The position numbers and the translations under genes are program-made. From an uncultured Rhodocyclaceae bacterium (GTDB lineage Bacteria > Pseudomonadota > Gammaproteobacteria > Burkholderiales > Rhodocyclaceae): a DNA stretch of 64,000 nucleotides. Each line of letters starts with the position of its first letter. Within the stretch, counting starts at the first letter, position 1. Positions 51,201-59,107 of the stretch are shown piece by piece. The notes under the pieces are model-generated. The model was not told the origin of the DNA and ran no database searches. It was given only the letters and a program-made list of their open reading frames with translations. Location of the stretch: contig CAJQTY010000001.1 in assembly GCA_907163075.1 (NCBI GenBank), positions 372,001-436,000 of the forward strand. Direction: 5' to 3'.

Positions 51201-51358
51201 TCATCATTGGCGGCCTGATCACCTCGACCTTCCTCAGCCTGCTGGTCATTCCCGTGATTTTCACCCTCGTCGACGACCTGCGCGAATTCGCCATGCGCCG
51301 GCTGTTCCGTTCGAAAGCGCCGGCCACGCCGCCCGGGGCCGCGCGGGAAGAGGACTGA
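48257..51358 (+). CDS. RND efflux transporter permease (HAE1-type)
   Basis: The 1033-residue inner-membrane proton antiporter has about 12 helices and two large periplasmic loops. Visible motifs include SIRNPIPAVLLFLLLTLVGL, the proton-relay helix VIGILVDDAIVEIENIIRHL with adjacent acidic residues, FLPTAFMTGIVGKFFVQFGW, and in the second half LIMLMGVATKNSILLVEYAI. It exports hydrophobic compounds or drugs; specificity cannot be read. ATG 48257 follows the adaptor stop. No outer-membrane factor gene follows, so a TolC-like channel elsewhere is implied. Confidence 0.92.
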   Translation: MNVSSWSIRNPIPAVLLFLLLTLVGLVSFSAMKIQNFPDIDLPMVIVTASLPGASPAQLETEVARKIENSVATLQGVKHIYTKVQDGTVTITIEFVLEKVTQEATEEVRDAIARVRSDLPGEMRDPIVSKSNLAGTPVLTYTVASTKMDDVALSWFVDNDVAKAMLSVKGVGAVARVGGVDRQVRVELDPDKLLALKATAADISRQLRLVQQEASGGRTDVGGAEQSVRTIATVQTADELAAMEISLSDGRHIRLGQVASVQDTVAERRSIALLNGQPVVGFELVRSLGASEVSVMNGARAELQRMQERHPDIVVTEAFNFVNPVVENYEGSMWLMYEGALLAVLVVWYFLRDWRATLVSATALPLSIIPTFGVMYIFGFTINVVTLLSLSLVIGILVDDAIVEIENIIRHLQMGKSPYQAAMEAADEIGLAVIATTFTLIAVFLPTAFMTGIVGKFFVQFGWTAAISVFFSLVVARMLTPMMAAYILRAKTKGHPQAAWERLYMRAAAWCLKHRGSTTLFTVLFFVGVLVGLTPLLPTGFMPPDDLSQTQVTLRLPPGSTFAQTYAVTQRAEALIKQHPQVRVIYTTIGGGASGSDPFDPSVAADVTKSTLTINLTNRKERPGISKQSVEADFRRLLEDLPGARVKVGLGGSNEKYILALVGDDGRVLTEHARAVERELRTLPGIGAVTSSSSLVRPEVIVRTDFARAADLGVSSATIADTLRIATAGDYDQGLAKLNLAQRQIPVVVKLRDEARQDFDLLARLAVPGTHGPVLLGNVATIELGSGPAQIDRYDRVRNVNIEVELNGQPLGEIEARAMELPALKQLPPGVSVKAVGDAEAMGELFEGFSLAMLTGVLCIYIVLVLLFKDFVQPVTILAALVLSVPGAILALFITRTALSMPAMIGLIMLMGVATKNSILLVEYAIMARRHHGLNRLEALLDACRKRARPIVMTTVAMGAGMFPIAIGLGNDPSFRAPMAVVIIGGLITSTFLSLLVIPVIFTLVDDLREFAMRRLFRSKAPATPPGAAREED

Positions 51359-51525
51359 GCCGTCATAGAGAGCAGCCAGGCGCGATGTAAAACCGGGCCG
51401 GCTACGCTTGCGCCATGGCAGGGCAAAGCGCGGACGATTCAGGATGCGCTTGAGGTGAACGAACAACATTTCGACTTTCTTGCGCTCCTAACTTCGCGCC
51501 AGCGTCACGGGTACACGAACGCCCA

Positions 51526-51822
51526 TCAAAGTAGCTCTTCAGGCTCATCGGTCGGAGAACACCATTCAGCATCAAAAAGCTGCTTGATGCGCAAAAGCGC
51601 TTCCTGCTCCGATGTATCACCGCCGCGACCATATGCCTTGGCTACATGGCGCGCAGTATCGGCAAGCACAAGCCCCCAAACGCCAGGGTCATCCCATGTG
51701 GTGTTCAGTGCATATTGCTGAGGAAGATTTTCTCCGCTCCAGACACGGAGAATTTCAAAAGAACCCGCTTCTCGGGAAATCGGCGGCTTTTGAAGCTCAT
51801 TTTGCTTGCGGCCAAAGATCAC
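51526..51822 (-). CDS. DUF5076 domain protein
   Basis: The 98-residue protein fits the DUF5076 pattern: FGRKQNELQKPP start, FEILRVWSGENLPQQYALNT, TWDDPGVWGLVLADTARHVA and a LLRIKQLFDAEWCSPTDEPE end. Function unknown. The GTG at 51822 is chosen, because AAGGAGG lies four bases before it and the protein then starts VIFGRKQNEL like its relatives; an in-frame ATG at 51864 would add 14 unrelated residues. It is the most downstream gene of a minus-strand accessory run. Confidence 0.7.
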   Translation of the reverse strand: MIFGRKQNELQKPPISREAGSFEILRVWSGENLPQQYALNTTWDDPGVWGLVLADTARHVAKAYGRGGDTSEQEALLRIKQLFDAEWCSPTDEPEELL

Positions 51823-51891
51823 TGTGCCTCCTTCGGTATGACTTGCACGAGATGTGTTGCTCAATGAATAGCGCCTGCTCGATGGCGCTAT

Positions 51892-52452
51892 TCATAAATT
51901 CGCCGCCTCTGCCCACAGGTGTTCTTTAACTACCTGCTTATACCAAGCGACAAATTGGGCCCGATATTGCTGCAATGGCTCAGGCAGCGTTGAGCGGGGG
52001 TCTTCGCTGAGAAAATAGGCCATGCCTTCGATGAACCAGTCTGGTGTAACAAGCCAGCCCTTGATGTTCCCCAGCCGTTCTTTCTGGAGATGGTGAATCA
52101 TTTCGTGCCGAAGGTAGTACGGTTTCCAGGCACGAGGGCTAATTACGATGCCGAATGTTCCGATAGTGTTGGCAGCGGCCTTAAAACCGAATAACTCATT
52201 GCAACTTTCGGTGGTGCAAAAAACGACACGGGGCGGTTTCTCGATTTGACCTATGGAAGAGTCAACAAACTCCAAAGCGCCTTCATACAAGGCTGAAGCC
52301 TCCGCCAAGCGAGATGGATCATCGATACAAATGACCTCGCTGAAGCACGTTACGCCAGCCAATTCAGGTACCAAAATTCGAACAGGTTTGAAGAAGGCCC
52401 AAACCGCCAAAGGTAACGACAAAAGCGTGACAATCAGAATTCGTTTCAGCAT
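51892..52452 (-). CDS. Putative exported zinc metallopeptidase-like protein (HExxH)
   Basis: The 186-residue protein starts with a hydrophobic signal/anchor (MLKRILIVTLLSLPLAVWAF). Residues 116-120 are HEMIH, followed 22 residues later by Glu142 in DWFIEGMAYFLSED, the gluzincin arrangement. Four cysteines (Cys36, Cys42, Cys79, Cys84) suggest disulfides in the periplasm. The family is not recognised and proteolysis is inferred only from the motif. ATG 52452 is preferred to one 19 codons upstream, because the signal sequence then lies at the N-terminus. Confidence 0.6.
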   Translation of the reverse strand: MLKRILIVTLLSLPLAVWAFFKPVRILVPELAGVTCFSEVICIDDPSRLAEASALYEGALEFVDSSIGQIEKPPRVVFCTTESCNELFGFKAAANTIGTFGIVISPRAWKPYYLRHEMIHHLQKERLGNIKGWLVTPDWFIEGMAYFLSEDPRSTLPEPLQQYRAQFVAWYKQVVKEHLWAEAANL

Positions 52453-52535
52453 GTGGACCTCAAGACGCCGAGCATAAAAATGCCCCGGCAGTGAAAAGCT
52501 CAGCTTCATGAGCCTTCGGTGGATTGCAATATTGC

Positions 52536-52934
52536 TTACCCATTTGAGTCATTGGTTTGAACATGTTGATTTGCAGCGCCCTTTTTGGCCTCAATCGCCT
52601 TCAACAGTTCTTCAGAAGAGTTGACGTCCTGACGCTTAAAGCCCATCGGGCCAATCGGCACCCCGGCCTGCTTAAGAAGCCGAGCGGCTTTGTTGTTGAG
52701 AAGGAGCAAGCCCAGCGTATTCGCTATGGGAATTAGCATCAGTATTGAAATTGCGGCCAAGGCAATGCTGGGTAACTGAATCGCGCGCCCAATCCGAAAT
52801 GCGCAATAGAGGTGAAAAGGTATTGCGGCCAAGGCAAGATAAATATGGGTACAGGCGCCAACAAACCCACCGACAACGACCCAGATTGAAAGTTTATGAG
52901 CCGTTGTCAGTTCCGTGATTTCAGCTTGAGTCAT
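52536..52934 (-). CDS. Hypothetical membrane protein
   Basis: The 132-residue protein has about three membrane helices (LSIWVVVGGFVGACTHIYLA, then LALAAIPFHLYCAF, and IALAAISILMLIPIANTLGL) and a polar C-terminal tail with ARLLKQAGVPIGPMGFK. No family is recognised. ATG 52934 is chosen over a TTG four codons upstream. It precedes the HExxH gene on the same strand and is separated by 83 bases. Confidence 0.55.
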   Translation of the reverse strand: MTQAEITELTTAHKLSIWVVVGGFVGACTHIYLALAAIPFHLYCAFRIGRAIQLPSIALAAISILMLIPIANTLGLLLLNNKAARLLKQAGVPIGPMGFKRQDVNSSEELLKAIEAKKGAANQHVQTNDSNG

Positions 52935-53033
52935 ACGAATATCCAAATGGTCAAGCGCTATCCTTGCCTGCGGCAGCTTTGAAACGATGGCTAGCCAACA
53001 ATAAATATATTGAAATTAAGGCTGGCATCTAAA

Positions 53034-53858
53034 TCAGCGTTCGTGCCTTCCCAGGATTGCCAAACGTGCCTGCGCTTTCTTGTCTCCGGCATTTGCAGCC
53101 TGCGAGAGCAGTTTTGCAGCGGCTTTCAAGTCACCTTTTGATTTCCGTTCCAGCCGAATGAGCGCAGCGATGAGGTTGGAGTTCCGAGCCGCCGCTTCAA
53201 ATGCTTGCAAGGCACGGTCAGGACAAAGAAAGAAAATGTCCCAACCGGCACCAGCGTCTTTAACTCCGTCTGCGTCCTTGTTTTTCAGAAAAACATCCTC
53301 AAGGGTTGCAGGCCAGCCAGCGATCATCGACACCATTACCTCGTGACCAGGCCGAATTTTGTATGGCACTCCCCCCTGGAACACTGTGGCCGCTTGGTGG
53401 GTCGTCCTGGTCGAGCCATCCTCTGCAAGCCAAAGAAACCCATCAAATCCATCGACCGGCAAACCGCCAAGGGTTTCGGAGAGCTTTGTTGCCAAGGATT
53501 TTTCCCCGCGACCTGGTGATATCCCAGTCCAAGAGGCTTTAAGAACAATCCGTTTCACGCCTTTGGCAATAAATGGTTTCGCCATTTCGGCAAGCTCATC
53601 GATGGTCAGAATTCGGTTCTCGATGTCGTATAACCGCCATGGGCTCGCATGCAAACTGATATTCAGGACCGAGGGGTCGTCATGTGCTTTGCTTTTATTA
53701 TTTGAGTATTGAAAAGCAGCTTCAGCAGCAGACACACAGGAATCGCCCCCCGTGCACTGATCCAAGGTTGCCACTCCATCGAGTGCCATGGGGGGCTTGC
53801 ATTCGGCCAACACTTGGCAACTGGCAGCGAGCATTAACGAAATTAACAAAGGCTTCAC
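53034..53858 (-). CDS. Exported protein with a Sel1-like C-terminal repeat
   Basis: The 274-residue protein has a signal peptide (MKPLLISLMLAASCQVLA), an N-terminal Cys-containing region (CKPPMALDGVATLDQCTGGD), a middle region of unknown fold (WRLYDIENRILTIDELAEMA, KGVKRIVLKASWTGISPG), and a C-terminal helical repeat resembling Sel1/TPR (LKAAAKLLSQAANAGDKKAQ). Function unknown; a periplasmic location is inferred. It lies about 100 bases upstream of the small membrane protein. Confidence 0.6.
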   Translation of the reverse strand: MKPLLISLMLAASCQVLAECKPPMALDGVATLDQCTGGDSCVSAAEAAFQYSNNKSKAHDDPSVLNISLHASPWRLYDIENRILTIDELAEMAKPFIAKGVKRIVLKASWTGISPGRGEKSLATKLSETLGGLPVDGFDGFLWLAEDGSTRTTHQAATVFQGGVPYKIRPGHEVMVSMIAGWPATLEDVFLKNKDADGVKDAGAGWDIFFLCPDRALQAFEAAARNSNLIAALIRLERKSKGDLKAAAKLLSQAANAGDKKAQARLAILGRHER

Positions 53859-53937
53859 AACTTACTCCGATAAAAATGGACCCTGCCCCACTCTGAAAAA
53901 TCACGAGTAGAGCGAAACCCTAATGGCGTTAAATGAC

Positions 53938-54408
53938 TCATTCATCAATACCGACAATGCCAAAAATACGCTTGGGCTCGCTACTCAGACAAACTACGAG
54001 AGCCGAGCGATTGACGACTGATGTTTTGCCTAAAGACTCGTGATTCACTATCACGTCACCGTTTGCGAGATAGACGCTGAATTTGCCGGTGCCACCGTGC
54101 CCAAATGGTGCGCGAATCAGGTAGGGCTGATGGTTCGGCGAACAGCGAAACTGCTTCCCGACGTACTCAGCAAGGGATTCTGCGTTGAGGCGAATCAACG
54201 CATTACGAGCCAGCACACCACGAATGACCGCATCTCCCTTGGATAGAGGCAACTCCAGGAAAAGATCTTCATCGAGTAGACGCGCGGTATTTTTCCACGG
54301 CGCGGGAGGCTGCTTGATTACCCACGCATCGGCCAAACCGTCAGTCTGAGCGGGGGAATTGATGGTGTAACCAGCGAGGAGAATGAGTGTGCAGAAAAAT
54401 CGGTTCAT
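53938..54408 (-). CDS. Hypothetical exported protein
   Basis: The 156-residue protein has a signal peptide (MNRFFCTLILLAGYTINSPA) and a body with AESLAEYVGKQFRCSPNHQP, GTGKFSVYLANGDVIVNHES and C-terminal ALVVCLSSEPKRIFGIVGID. No family is recognised. ATG 54408 has a GGGG upstream and gives a proper signal peptide; an earlier in-frame start at 54501 would overlap the upstream DUF6928 gene. Two Cys in the mature part may form a disulfide. Confidence 0.55.
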   Translation of the reverse strand: MNRFFCTLILLAGYTINSPAQTDGLADAWVIKQPPAPWKNTARLLDEDLFLELPLSKGDAVIRGVLARNALIRLNAESLAEYVGKQFRCSPNHQPYLIRAPFGHGGTGKFSVYLANGDVIVNHESLGKTSVVNRSALVVCLSSEPKRIFGIVGIDE

Positions 54409-54482
54409 TGCGCCCCAAAAGACAAAGGGAGAAGTGATACCTCCCATCTGTTGACGCTGTGCTGATTGCCCATAACGCCTCA

Positions 54483-55130
54483 TCACCAAATCTTCCACCA
54501 CGGCGAGCGGATACGCTTGTATCGAACTAACGGAATCGCCCCAGGATCAAGCATTGAGGAATCGATATAGCCTTCAAGCTGATAGCCGAAGCGGTCTTTC
54601 AGGGCCGCTTCGCCGAGATCCAGAGGGTGGAAGGGCCATGGGTAAGCATCTTCAATTTCGTCACCATCAACGTCTTGATGTTCACCCGACCAATATGGTT
54701 CTTCGAAGGGTAGCCGTTTGCCTATGTCCTCCATGATGCCGCTATCGGGAGACAGGCTCAGAGAGCGCACGAGCTTTCCGTTTACCCATATCGCATACGC
54801 AAACCAGTCAACCACGCTGTGCATTGCATGGAGCGTGACGGTTCCGCTGCCGGCAGCATCAATGAATCGCTGGTGCAGCTTTGACGGGTAGTCAATGCCG
54901 AATTCCTTGGCTGCAATGACCGATACACCCGGAAAGCAAGCAATATGTAGTTCGTCATCCGGCGGGCAGGTAAATGAAAGATCACCATCCGCAATTTGTT
55001 CCAGCTTTTCGCCAGGGAAGAGCGTGTTGGCGAGTTTCTGAGTTGCCTCCAGGCTCAATTGGGGTTTGTCAGCAAGAGCCTCTCGCGGGTCAGAGTCCGC
55101 AAGTACGATCATCCAGGTCTTCGCGCCCAT
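54483..55130 (-). CDS. DUF6928 family protein
   Basis: The 215-residue cytoplasmic protein begins MGAKTWMIVLADSDPREAL and contains LHIACFPGVSVIAAKEFGID, LHAMHSVVDWFAYAIWVNGK and LVRSLSLSPDSGIMEDIG, matching the pattern of the DUF6928 group. Function is unknown; no catalytic motif is visible. It belongs to the minus-strand accessory run. Confidence 0.6.
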   Translation of the reverse strand: MGAKTWMIVLADSDPREALADKPQLSLEATQKLANTLFPGEKLEQIADGDLSFTCPPDDELHIACFPGVSVIAAKEFGIDYPSKLHQRFIDAAGSGTVTLHAMHSVVDWFAYAIWVNGKLVRSLSLSPDSGIMEDIGKRLPFEEPYWSGEHQDVDGDEIEDAYPWPFHPLDLGEAALKDRFGYQLEGYIDSSMLDPGAIPLVRYKRIRSPWWKIW

Positions 55131-55155
55131 TGTTCTGCTCCTGCGTAATTAGTGG

Positions 55156-56124
55156 CTATGAATTGCCAGCATGGTCGGCAAGCGTTGACGCAAAAACCTG
55201 GCGATCAACATTGCCACCGGAAATCACGGCTGCAACTTTCAGCCCCTTGATGATGCTTGCCTCCTTGGCAATTGCGGCGACGGGTGCAGCACCGGCCCCC
55301 TCGGCGCAATTGTGCGTACATTCGAAGATGCTGCGCATGGCCTCGCCAACCTCCTGGTCGCTGACTTCAACGATGTGGTCGACATTGCGCAAGATTTCTT
55401 CAAGCGCCTCGGGCTGAGTCGCCCGGCAGGCCATCCCGTCGGCGAGGCGTGTCGTAACCTCAGCCTCGACGGCATGTTTTGCCGAGAACGATAGCGAGTA
55501 AGCAGGTGCATGAGCAGAAACCACGCCGACAATCCTGGTCTTTGGGCTCAAGGCATTCCGGACTGCGGAGACGCCGCAAATCCCCGAGCCGAGACCAATC
55601 GGAACGTAGACGTATGCCAGGTCGCTTACGTTGCGAAAAAGTTCGAGAGCGTAGGTTGCGACGCCCTGAACCAGACGCGGGTGAAATGCGGGAACCAGAT
55701 GCGCGCCGGATTCGTTGGCGAGTTGAATGGCGTACTCCCTTGCCTCCTGAAAATCACTGCCATGTTCCACCAGCGTTCCGCCCAGGGCACGCATTGCTGC
55801 GTTCTTTTCTACGCTGTTCCCATGCGGAACAACGATTGTGGCCGCCAAGCCGCAACGGCGGGCGCTCAAGGCCACGGACTGGCCATGGTTACCGCGCGTG
55901 GCGCTCACCACTTCCTTGATACCCGGATTCTTGGCAAGGTCGGAGAAATACACCAGGCCACCCCGCAACTTGAAGGCGCCAACCGGCGTGTGGTTTTCGT
56001 GCTTCAACCACAGCTCGGCGCCAACCCGCTTGCAAAGAAGAGGCCAGCAATACTGCGGTGTGGGCGGCATCACCGAATAGACGAGGCCGGCAGCCGATTC
56101 GATTTCGTCAAGTGTGGGAAGCAT
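55156..56124 (-). CDS. Threonine/serine dehydratase (PLP fold II)
   Basis: The 322-residue protein is a threonine/serine ammonia-lyase-like enzyme that deaminates Thr or Ser to the 2-oxo acid. The PLP lysine is Lys52 in PVGAFKLRGG; SATRGNHGQSVALSARRCGL, VPIGLGSGICGV and ISGGNVD (phosphate and substrate loops) are present. The C-terminal regulatory domain of IlvA is absent, so this is a short catabolic-type enzyme; a racemase or related activity cannot be excluded. It lies 25 bases upstream of DUF6928. Confidence 0.82.
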   Translation of the reverse strand: MLPTLDEIESAAGLVYSVMPPTPQYCWPLLCKRVGAELWLKHENHTPVGAFKLRGGLVYFSDLAKNPGIKEVVSATRGNHGQSVALSARRCGLAATIVVPHGNSVEKNAAMRALGGTLVEHGSDFQEAREYAIQLANESGAHLVPAFHPRLVQGVATYALELFRNVSDLAYVYVPIGLGSGICGVSAVRNALSPKTRIVGVVSAHAPAYSLSFSAKHAVEAEVTTRLADGMACRATQPEALEEILRNVDHIVEVSDQEVGEAMRSIFECTHNCAEGAGAAPVAAIAKEASIIKGLKVAAVISGGNVDRQVFASTLADHAGNS

Positions 56125-56235
56125 GGATCGGACAATGCGTAGCAGAGTGGAGTAGAACCGGCGGCATTCAGGCCAGCCGAACCGAGTACAGTGTTATGTC
56201 GCAGATTTCCCGGTAATGGGTGGGTGAAATCGACG

Positions 56236-56649
56236 TCACTCGCAGGTCTGGCTAACCCGATAGGAAAACTTCTTCTTGGGCAGGCCAGCAATCGTGTATT
56301 CCAATGCCTGGGAATACACGATTGCAGGAATGGGGGCATTCGGAGGATATTTGACCTCCTTCATTTTGTAGCAGAGCGTCACTTGCTCTCCTTGCACCAC
56401 GACTTTTCCGCTCGCGGTGTCAATCGCTGCAGTACCAGTTGCGCTCGCCAGAACATGAAGAATCAGTGTGCCGTCCGAGAGCGAGCCTTCGAAGACTTTG
56501 CCATACTCACTCTGGGGCACCGAATAGAGCCATGGACTACCCCATACGCGAAACGTCGTCGTTAGCGAATGCGCAGGTGAGCACGCAAGAGCAAGAAGTG
56601 CCAGGCAGGCAAGGCTTTTATAGGCATTCGTTCTCGAAGTGTTCAGCAT
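56236..56649 (-). CDS. Small exported protein of unknown function
   Basis: The 137-residue protein has a signal peptide ending about AHS (LACLALLALACSPAHS), then a beta-rich body: FRVWGSPWLYSVPQSEYGKV, LILHVLASATGTAAIDTASG and KFSYRVSQTCE. No family is recognised. A Cys in the signal region does not fit a lipobox well, so a lipoprotein is uncertain. Confidence 0.5.
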   Translation of the reverse strand: MLNTSRTNAYKSLACLALLALACSPAHSLTTTFRVWGSPWLYSVPQSEYGKVFEGSLSDGTLILHVLASATGTAAIDTASGKVVVQGEQVTLCYKMKEVKYPPNAPIPAIVYSQALEYTIAGLPKKKFSYRVSQTCE

Positions 56650-56691
56650 GCGTATTCCTTCCAGATAATTCCTGCAACAGGTTGCAACGGG

Positions 56692-57141
56692 TTAATCATC
56701 GAAGCCCCACCCGTCAGGGCGACCATTCTCAAGAGAGACCCTCAATATCCAATCTGGCTCATCGGCCCATTCAAACGTCACGTCCATGTGTGGCTCTTTC
56801 CCGGCGTAGGCGCATAAGTCGATAAGCCCGAGTTCATCTCCGTCAACGGGCCTTTTTGCTTTGGCGCTCAATTCGTTGACCAGGTAGTTGCGCGAGGCCT
56901 CGACGATCATTGGAAGCTCATCAACGTGGGGAAGAATTAAAGCAAGCGCTTTATCGCTTGGTCCATGCTTTGCATCGCCCCAAAGGCAGACCGGAATTGG
57001 CACGCCAGCGGACTGCTTGTTTTGCTCGGTGCGCCAGAACCCGATATCGCCATCCCATTCAAGGGTGCCCAAGACCGGATGCTCAATGTCCGCGACATGT
57101 AGAGGCGGACAGCGTGCAAATAGGCGATTGAGAAAATTCAT
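56692..57141 (-). CDS. Hypothetical cytoplasmic protein
   Basis: The 149-residue acidic protein has no membrane segment. It contains HPVLGTLEWDGDIGFWRTEQ near the N-terminus and KRPVDGDELGLIDLCAYAGK and MDVTFEWADEPDWILRVSLE later, reminiscent of small DUFs found beside immunity genes. Function unknown. It lies between the exported 137-residue protein and a broken ORF. Confidence 0.55.
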   Translation of the reverse strand: MNFLNRLFARCPPLHVADIEHPVLGTLEWDGDIGFWRTEQNKQSAGVPIPVCLWGDAKHGPSDKALALILPHVDELPMIVEASRNYLVNELSAKAKRPVDGDELGLIDLCAYAGKEPHMDVTFEWADEPDWILRVSLENGRPDGWGFDD

Positions 57142-57433
57142 GGCGTCGCAGAGGCAGGTTAAGGAATGGCGTTCAGCGGATGGCTTTTAGTCACGAAGGG
57201 TCTATTGCGTTCAGCGGTTATACAAAACAGATTGTTACGCGACGACAACAATCATACCGCATTTATGACTTATGAATTTTCTGCCTTGGCGACAGCCCCC
57301 ATTCAAAGAATGAAAGCGGCCAAAGCCGCAGCGCTCGGCCCATGCGGTAATCCACCCTGACCAAAATCGCCCCGCCCATGGAGCGAGCGAGGGATTATCG
57401 CCAGATGCAGACGAAGTTGAATTGAATGGGAAG
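57142..57433. other. Spacer in the accessory region
   Basis: No gene or repeat recognised. It is comparatively AT-rich for this window. Confidence 0.4.
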
Positions 57434-57553
57434 TCATTTCGCCGGATATATCACGTAAGACACGAGGGTCCTCCGCGCACGACCGAGCTTCTCATTGAAG
57501 GCTCGCTCTATAGCCTCGTCCCAGGTCGTGTTGCGAAACCAATCCGTGCTCAT
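57434..57553 (-). pseudogene. N-terminal fragment of a DWFRNTTW-type protein
   Basis: An ATG at 57553 opens a 39-codon frame reading MSTDWFRNTTWDEAIERAFN, then EKLGRARR, after which it reads unrelated residues to a stop at 57434. The start resembles small proteins that continue with a KxQYLRIQA helical region, which is absent here. This is therefore a truncated gene. The function of the full family is not established. Confidence 0.5.
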
Positions 57554-57579
57554 TTTCCTACCATCGCTTAGGCGTCGCT

Positions 57580-58158
57580 CTAGTAGATCGAGATTAGCGT
57601 CGCGTTGCCCGAGATTGCCGTAGATTCAAAGAAGGCTCGAAGTTCCCTGACGACGCCCCACAGTTCTTCCACTTGTCGTTGCCTTTCCGTGGGTTCTGAC
57701 GCCGCTTGCCAATAGATTTCGGCCGCTTCAATTTTTTCAGTCACATAAGCAGCGTCCAGCGTCTGGAGCGACTGAGTATCAAGAAACGTAGCGGCAGCCT
57801 GTGAAAGCGTTGGGGAAAAAAGACGGGTTGGCCCATAACCCAGGTCTGGCCCCACCTCGTCGCCACCGGACATGAGAAACCCGGCAGGCCAATCGCCTTC
57901 TTCGTCGCAGCCTGAAAAGAGGAAATGCAGGATGTGCCAGGCTTGATTCAGTTCGAAGGTATCGCTTTCGCCGATAGGCTCGAACTTCCGCTCTGATTGA
58001 AATGGCTCTTTCGGCGATTTTCCAAAGAATTTGGACAGGAGGCTGACTTTCGGAGGAGGCGTGGTTTCGCCAAATAGCTCGCCGACAGCGTCAGGGAAGG
58101 CTTTCAGCCTTGTGGCCTGCTCTGGGGTGATTCGATACAGGTTGCATAACATGCTCAT
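57580..58158 (-). CDS. DUF1877 (YfbM-like) family protein
   Basis: The 192-residue cytoplasmic protein matches YfbM-type DUF1877: MSMLCNLYRITPEQATRL start, LNQAWHILHFLFSGCDEEGD, GPDLGYGPTRLFSPTLSQAA and a C-terminal helical part. Function is unknown; such genes often occur in variable clusters with other small DUFs. ATG 58158 gives the typical MxML start. Confidence 0.8.
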   Translation of the reverse strand: MSMLCNLYRITPEQATRLKAFPDAVGELFGETTPPPKVSLLSKFFGKSPKEPFQSERKFEPIGESDTFELNQAWHILHFLFSGCDEEGDWPAGFLMSGGDEVGPDLGYGPTRLFSPTLSQAAATFLDTQSLQTLDAAYVTEKIEAAEIYWQAASEPTERQRQVEELWGVVRELRAFFESTAISGNATLISIY

Positions 58159-58483
58159 GATGTTTGTCGCCGGAGGTTATTTTTGACACCTGATGAACTG
58201 GATCGTCATCCCGGTGGAGCTTGGTTGAATCGAATTTTTCAATTCACTCTGAGCGCAATTGATCGAAATTCCATTGAGATGACTAACGCTCGGCACTAAA
58301 TACCTCTCCTGCGAAAATCTTGGATCTGGCGACAAGCGCATTATTTGTTATGTGGTAATAGTGAGCCTCTTGCAAAACTCGAGTTTCGTGGAGGATTTTT
58401 CTGCCGAATCTGGGGGGTCGAAGGGGCAGGCGGCCATTTCTGGCATGATGTGGTTACCAAGCCGAACATCATAACGCCCGCCC
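58159..58483. other. Spacer with no recognised gene
   Basis: Nothing supportable was seen on either strand between the DUF1877 gene and the ParB-like remnant. Confidence 0.4.
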
Positions 58484-58672
58484 ATGAATGCTACCATCCC
58501 GGCGCTGGTGGTATTCGTCAGCGACGAGGACGCCTTCATCATGAGCCTGGCATAAAACATCGCCCGTCGCCAATGCCGACCGCTGGAAATCCTCGCCGGC
58601 ATCAAGCAGCTGCGCGACAAGGGATACGTACCGTATGGAGAATGCGACGGCTGTCGGTGGCGAGTGAACTGA
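58484..58672 (+). pseudogene. ParB-like partition protein fragment
   Basis: In one frame the plus strand reads MNATIPALVVFVSDEDAFIM, SLA, then a TAA, and continues in frame with NIARRQCRPLEILAGIKQLR, DKGY. The ENIARRxxRPLE signature of ParB-domain proteins is expected where TAA now replaces GAA. The rest is lost at a junction with an ISAs1 remnant. This is an inferred, decayed plasmid or mobile-island partition gene. Confidence 0.6.
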
Positions 58673-58860
58673 TCACGTAGCGTTTCTCCGTCTCGATCTT
58701 GCCGCCGCGCTCGCGCGTCGATCCGATGCAGGCGACTGACGCGAGCTTCGACCAGCGAGTCTTCAAACAGAGCAGCTTGAGCCAATCGAGTTCGCCAACA
58801 GCGGTACAACGTCTGGCCTCGGTCCGGCCGTGCCCCTTGTCCAAGTTTTCATGCACTGAC
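58630..58860 (-). pseudogene. ISAs1-family transposase fragment
   Basis: Minus-strand residues HENLDKGHGRTEARRCTAVG, DLDW-like ELDWLKLL, then GSTRERGGKIETEKRYVISS and LATDSRRILH match the C-terminal half of ISAs1 transposases. Both flanking parts are missing. Confidence 0.7.
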
Positions 58861-58944
58861 AGTCTGTGAATAATTCCCTAGAAGTCCCCGCCTCAGAATA
58901 TTCCACTAATATAAACAGCCGATAAGAATGGTGGAGCCGAGACG

Positions 58945-59091
58945 ATGGGCAAGACCGGAGCGCGGGTGCTGTCGCCCAATCGGAAGCAGATGGAGTTTCG
59001 GGTGAGCGACCTGGAGTCGCTGCCGGCGGAATACCGTGGCGGCAAGCAGCGAACCGCCGATTCAGGCACAGCGCCCGCGCTTGCCGGCTAG
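58945..59091 (+). pseudogene. Transposase N-terminal fragment
   Basis: A 48-codon frame starts MGKTGARVLSPNRKQMEFRV and continues SDLESLPAEYRGG before losing similarity. The pattern resembles the N-terminus of IS1182-like transposases (family assignment tentative). Everything beyond is lost; cysS ends just downstream. Confidence 0.5.
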
Positions 59092-59107
59092 CGGTCGAAA
59101 TCGAGCA

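Noticed and set aside
49255-51390. 711-codon frame overlapping the RND permease
   Set aside because: It is a +1-frame shadow of the pump gene with Arg/Gly/Pro-rich composition and no recognisable domain.
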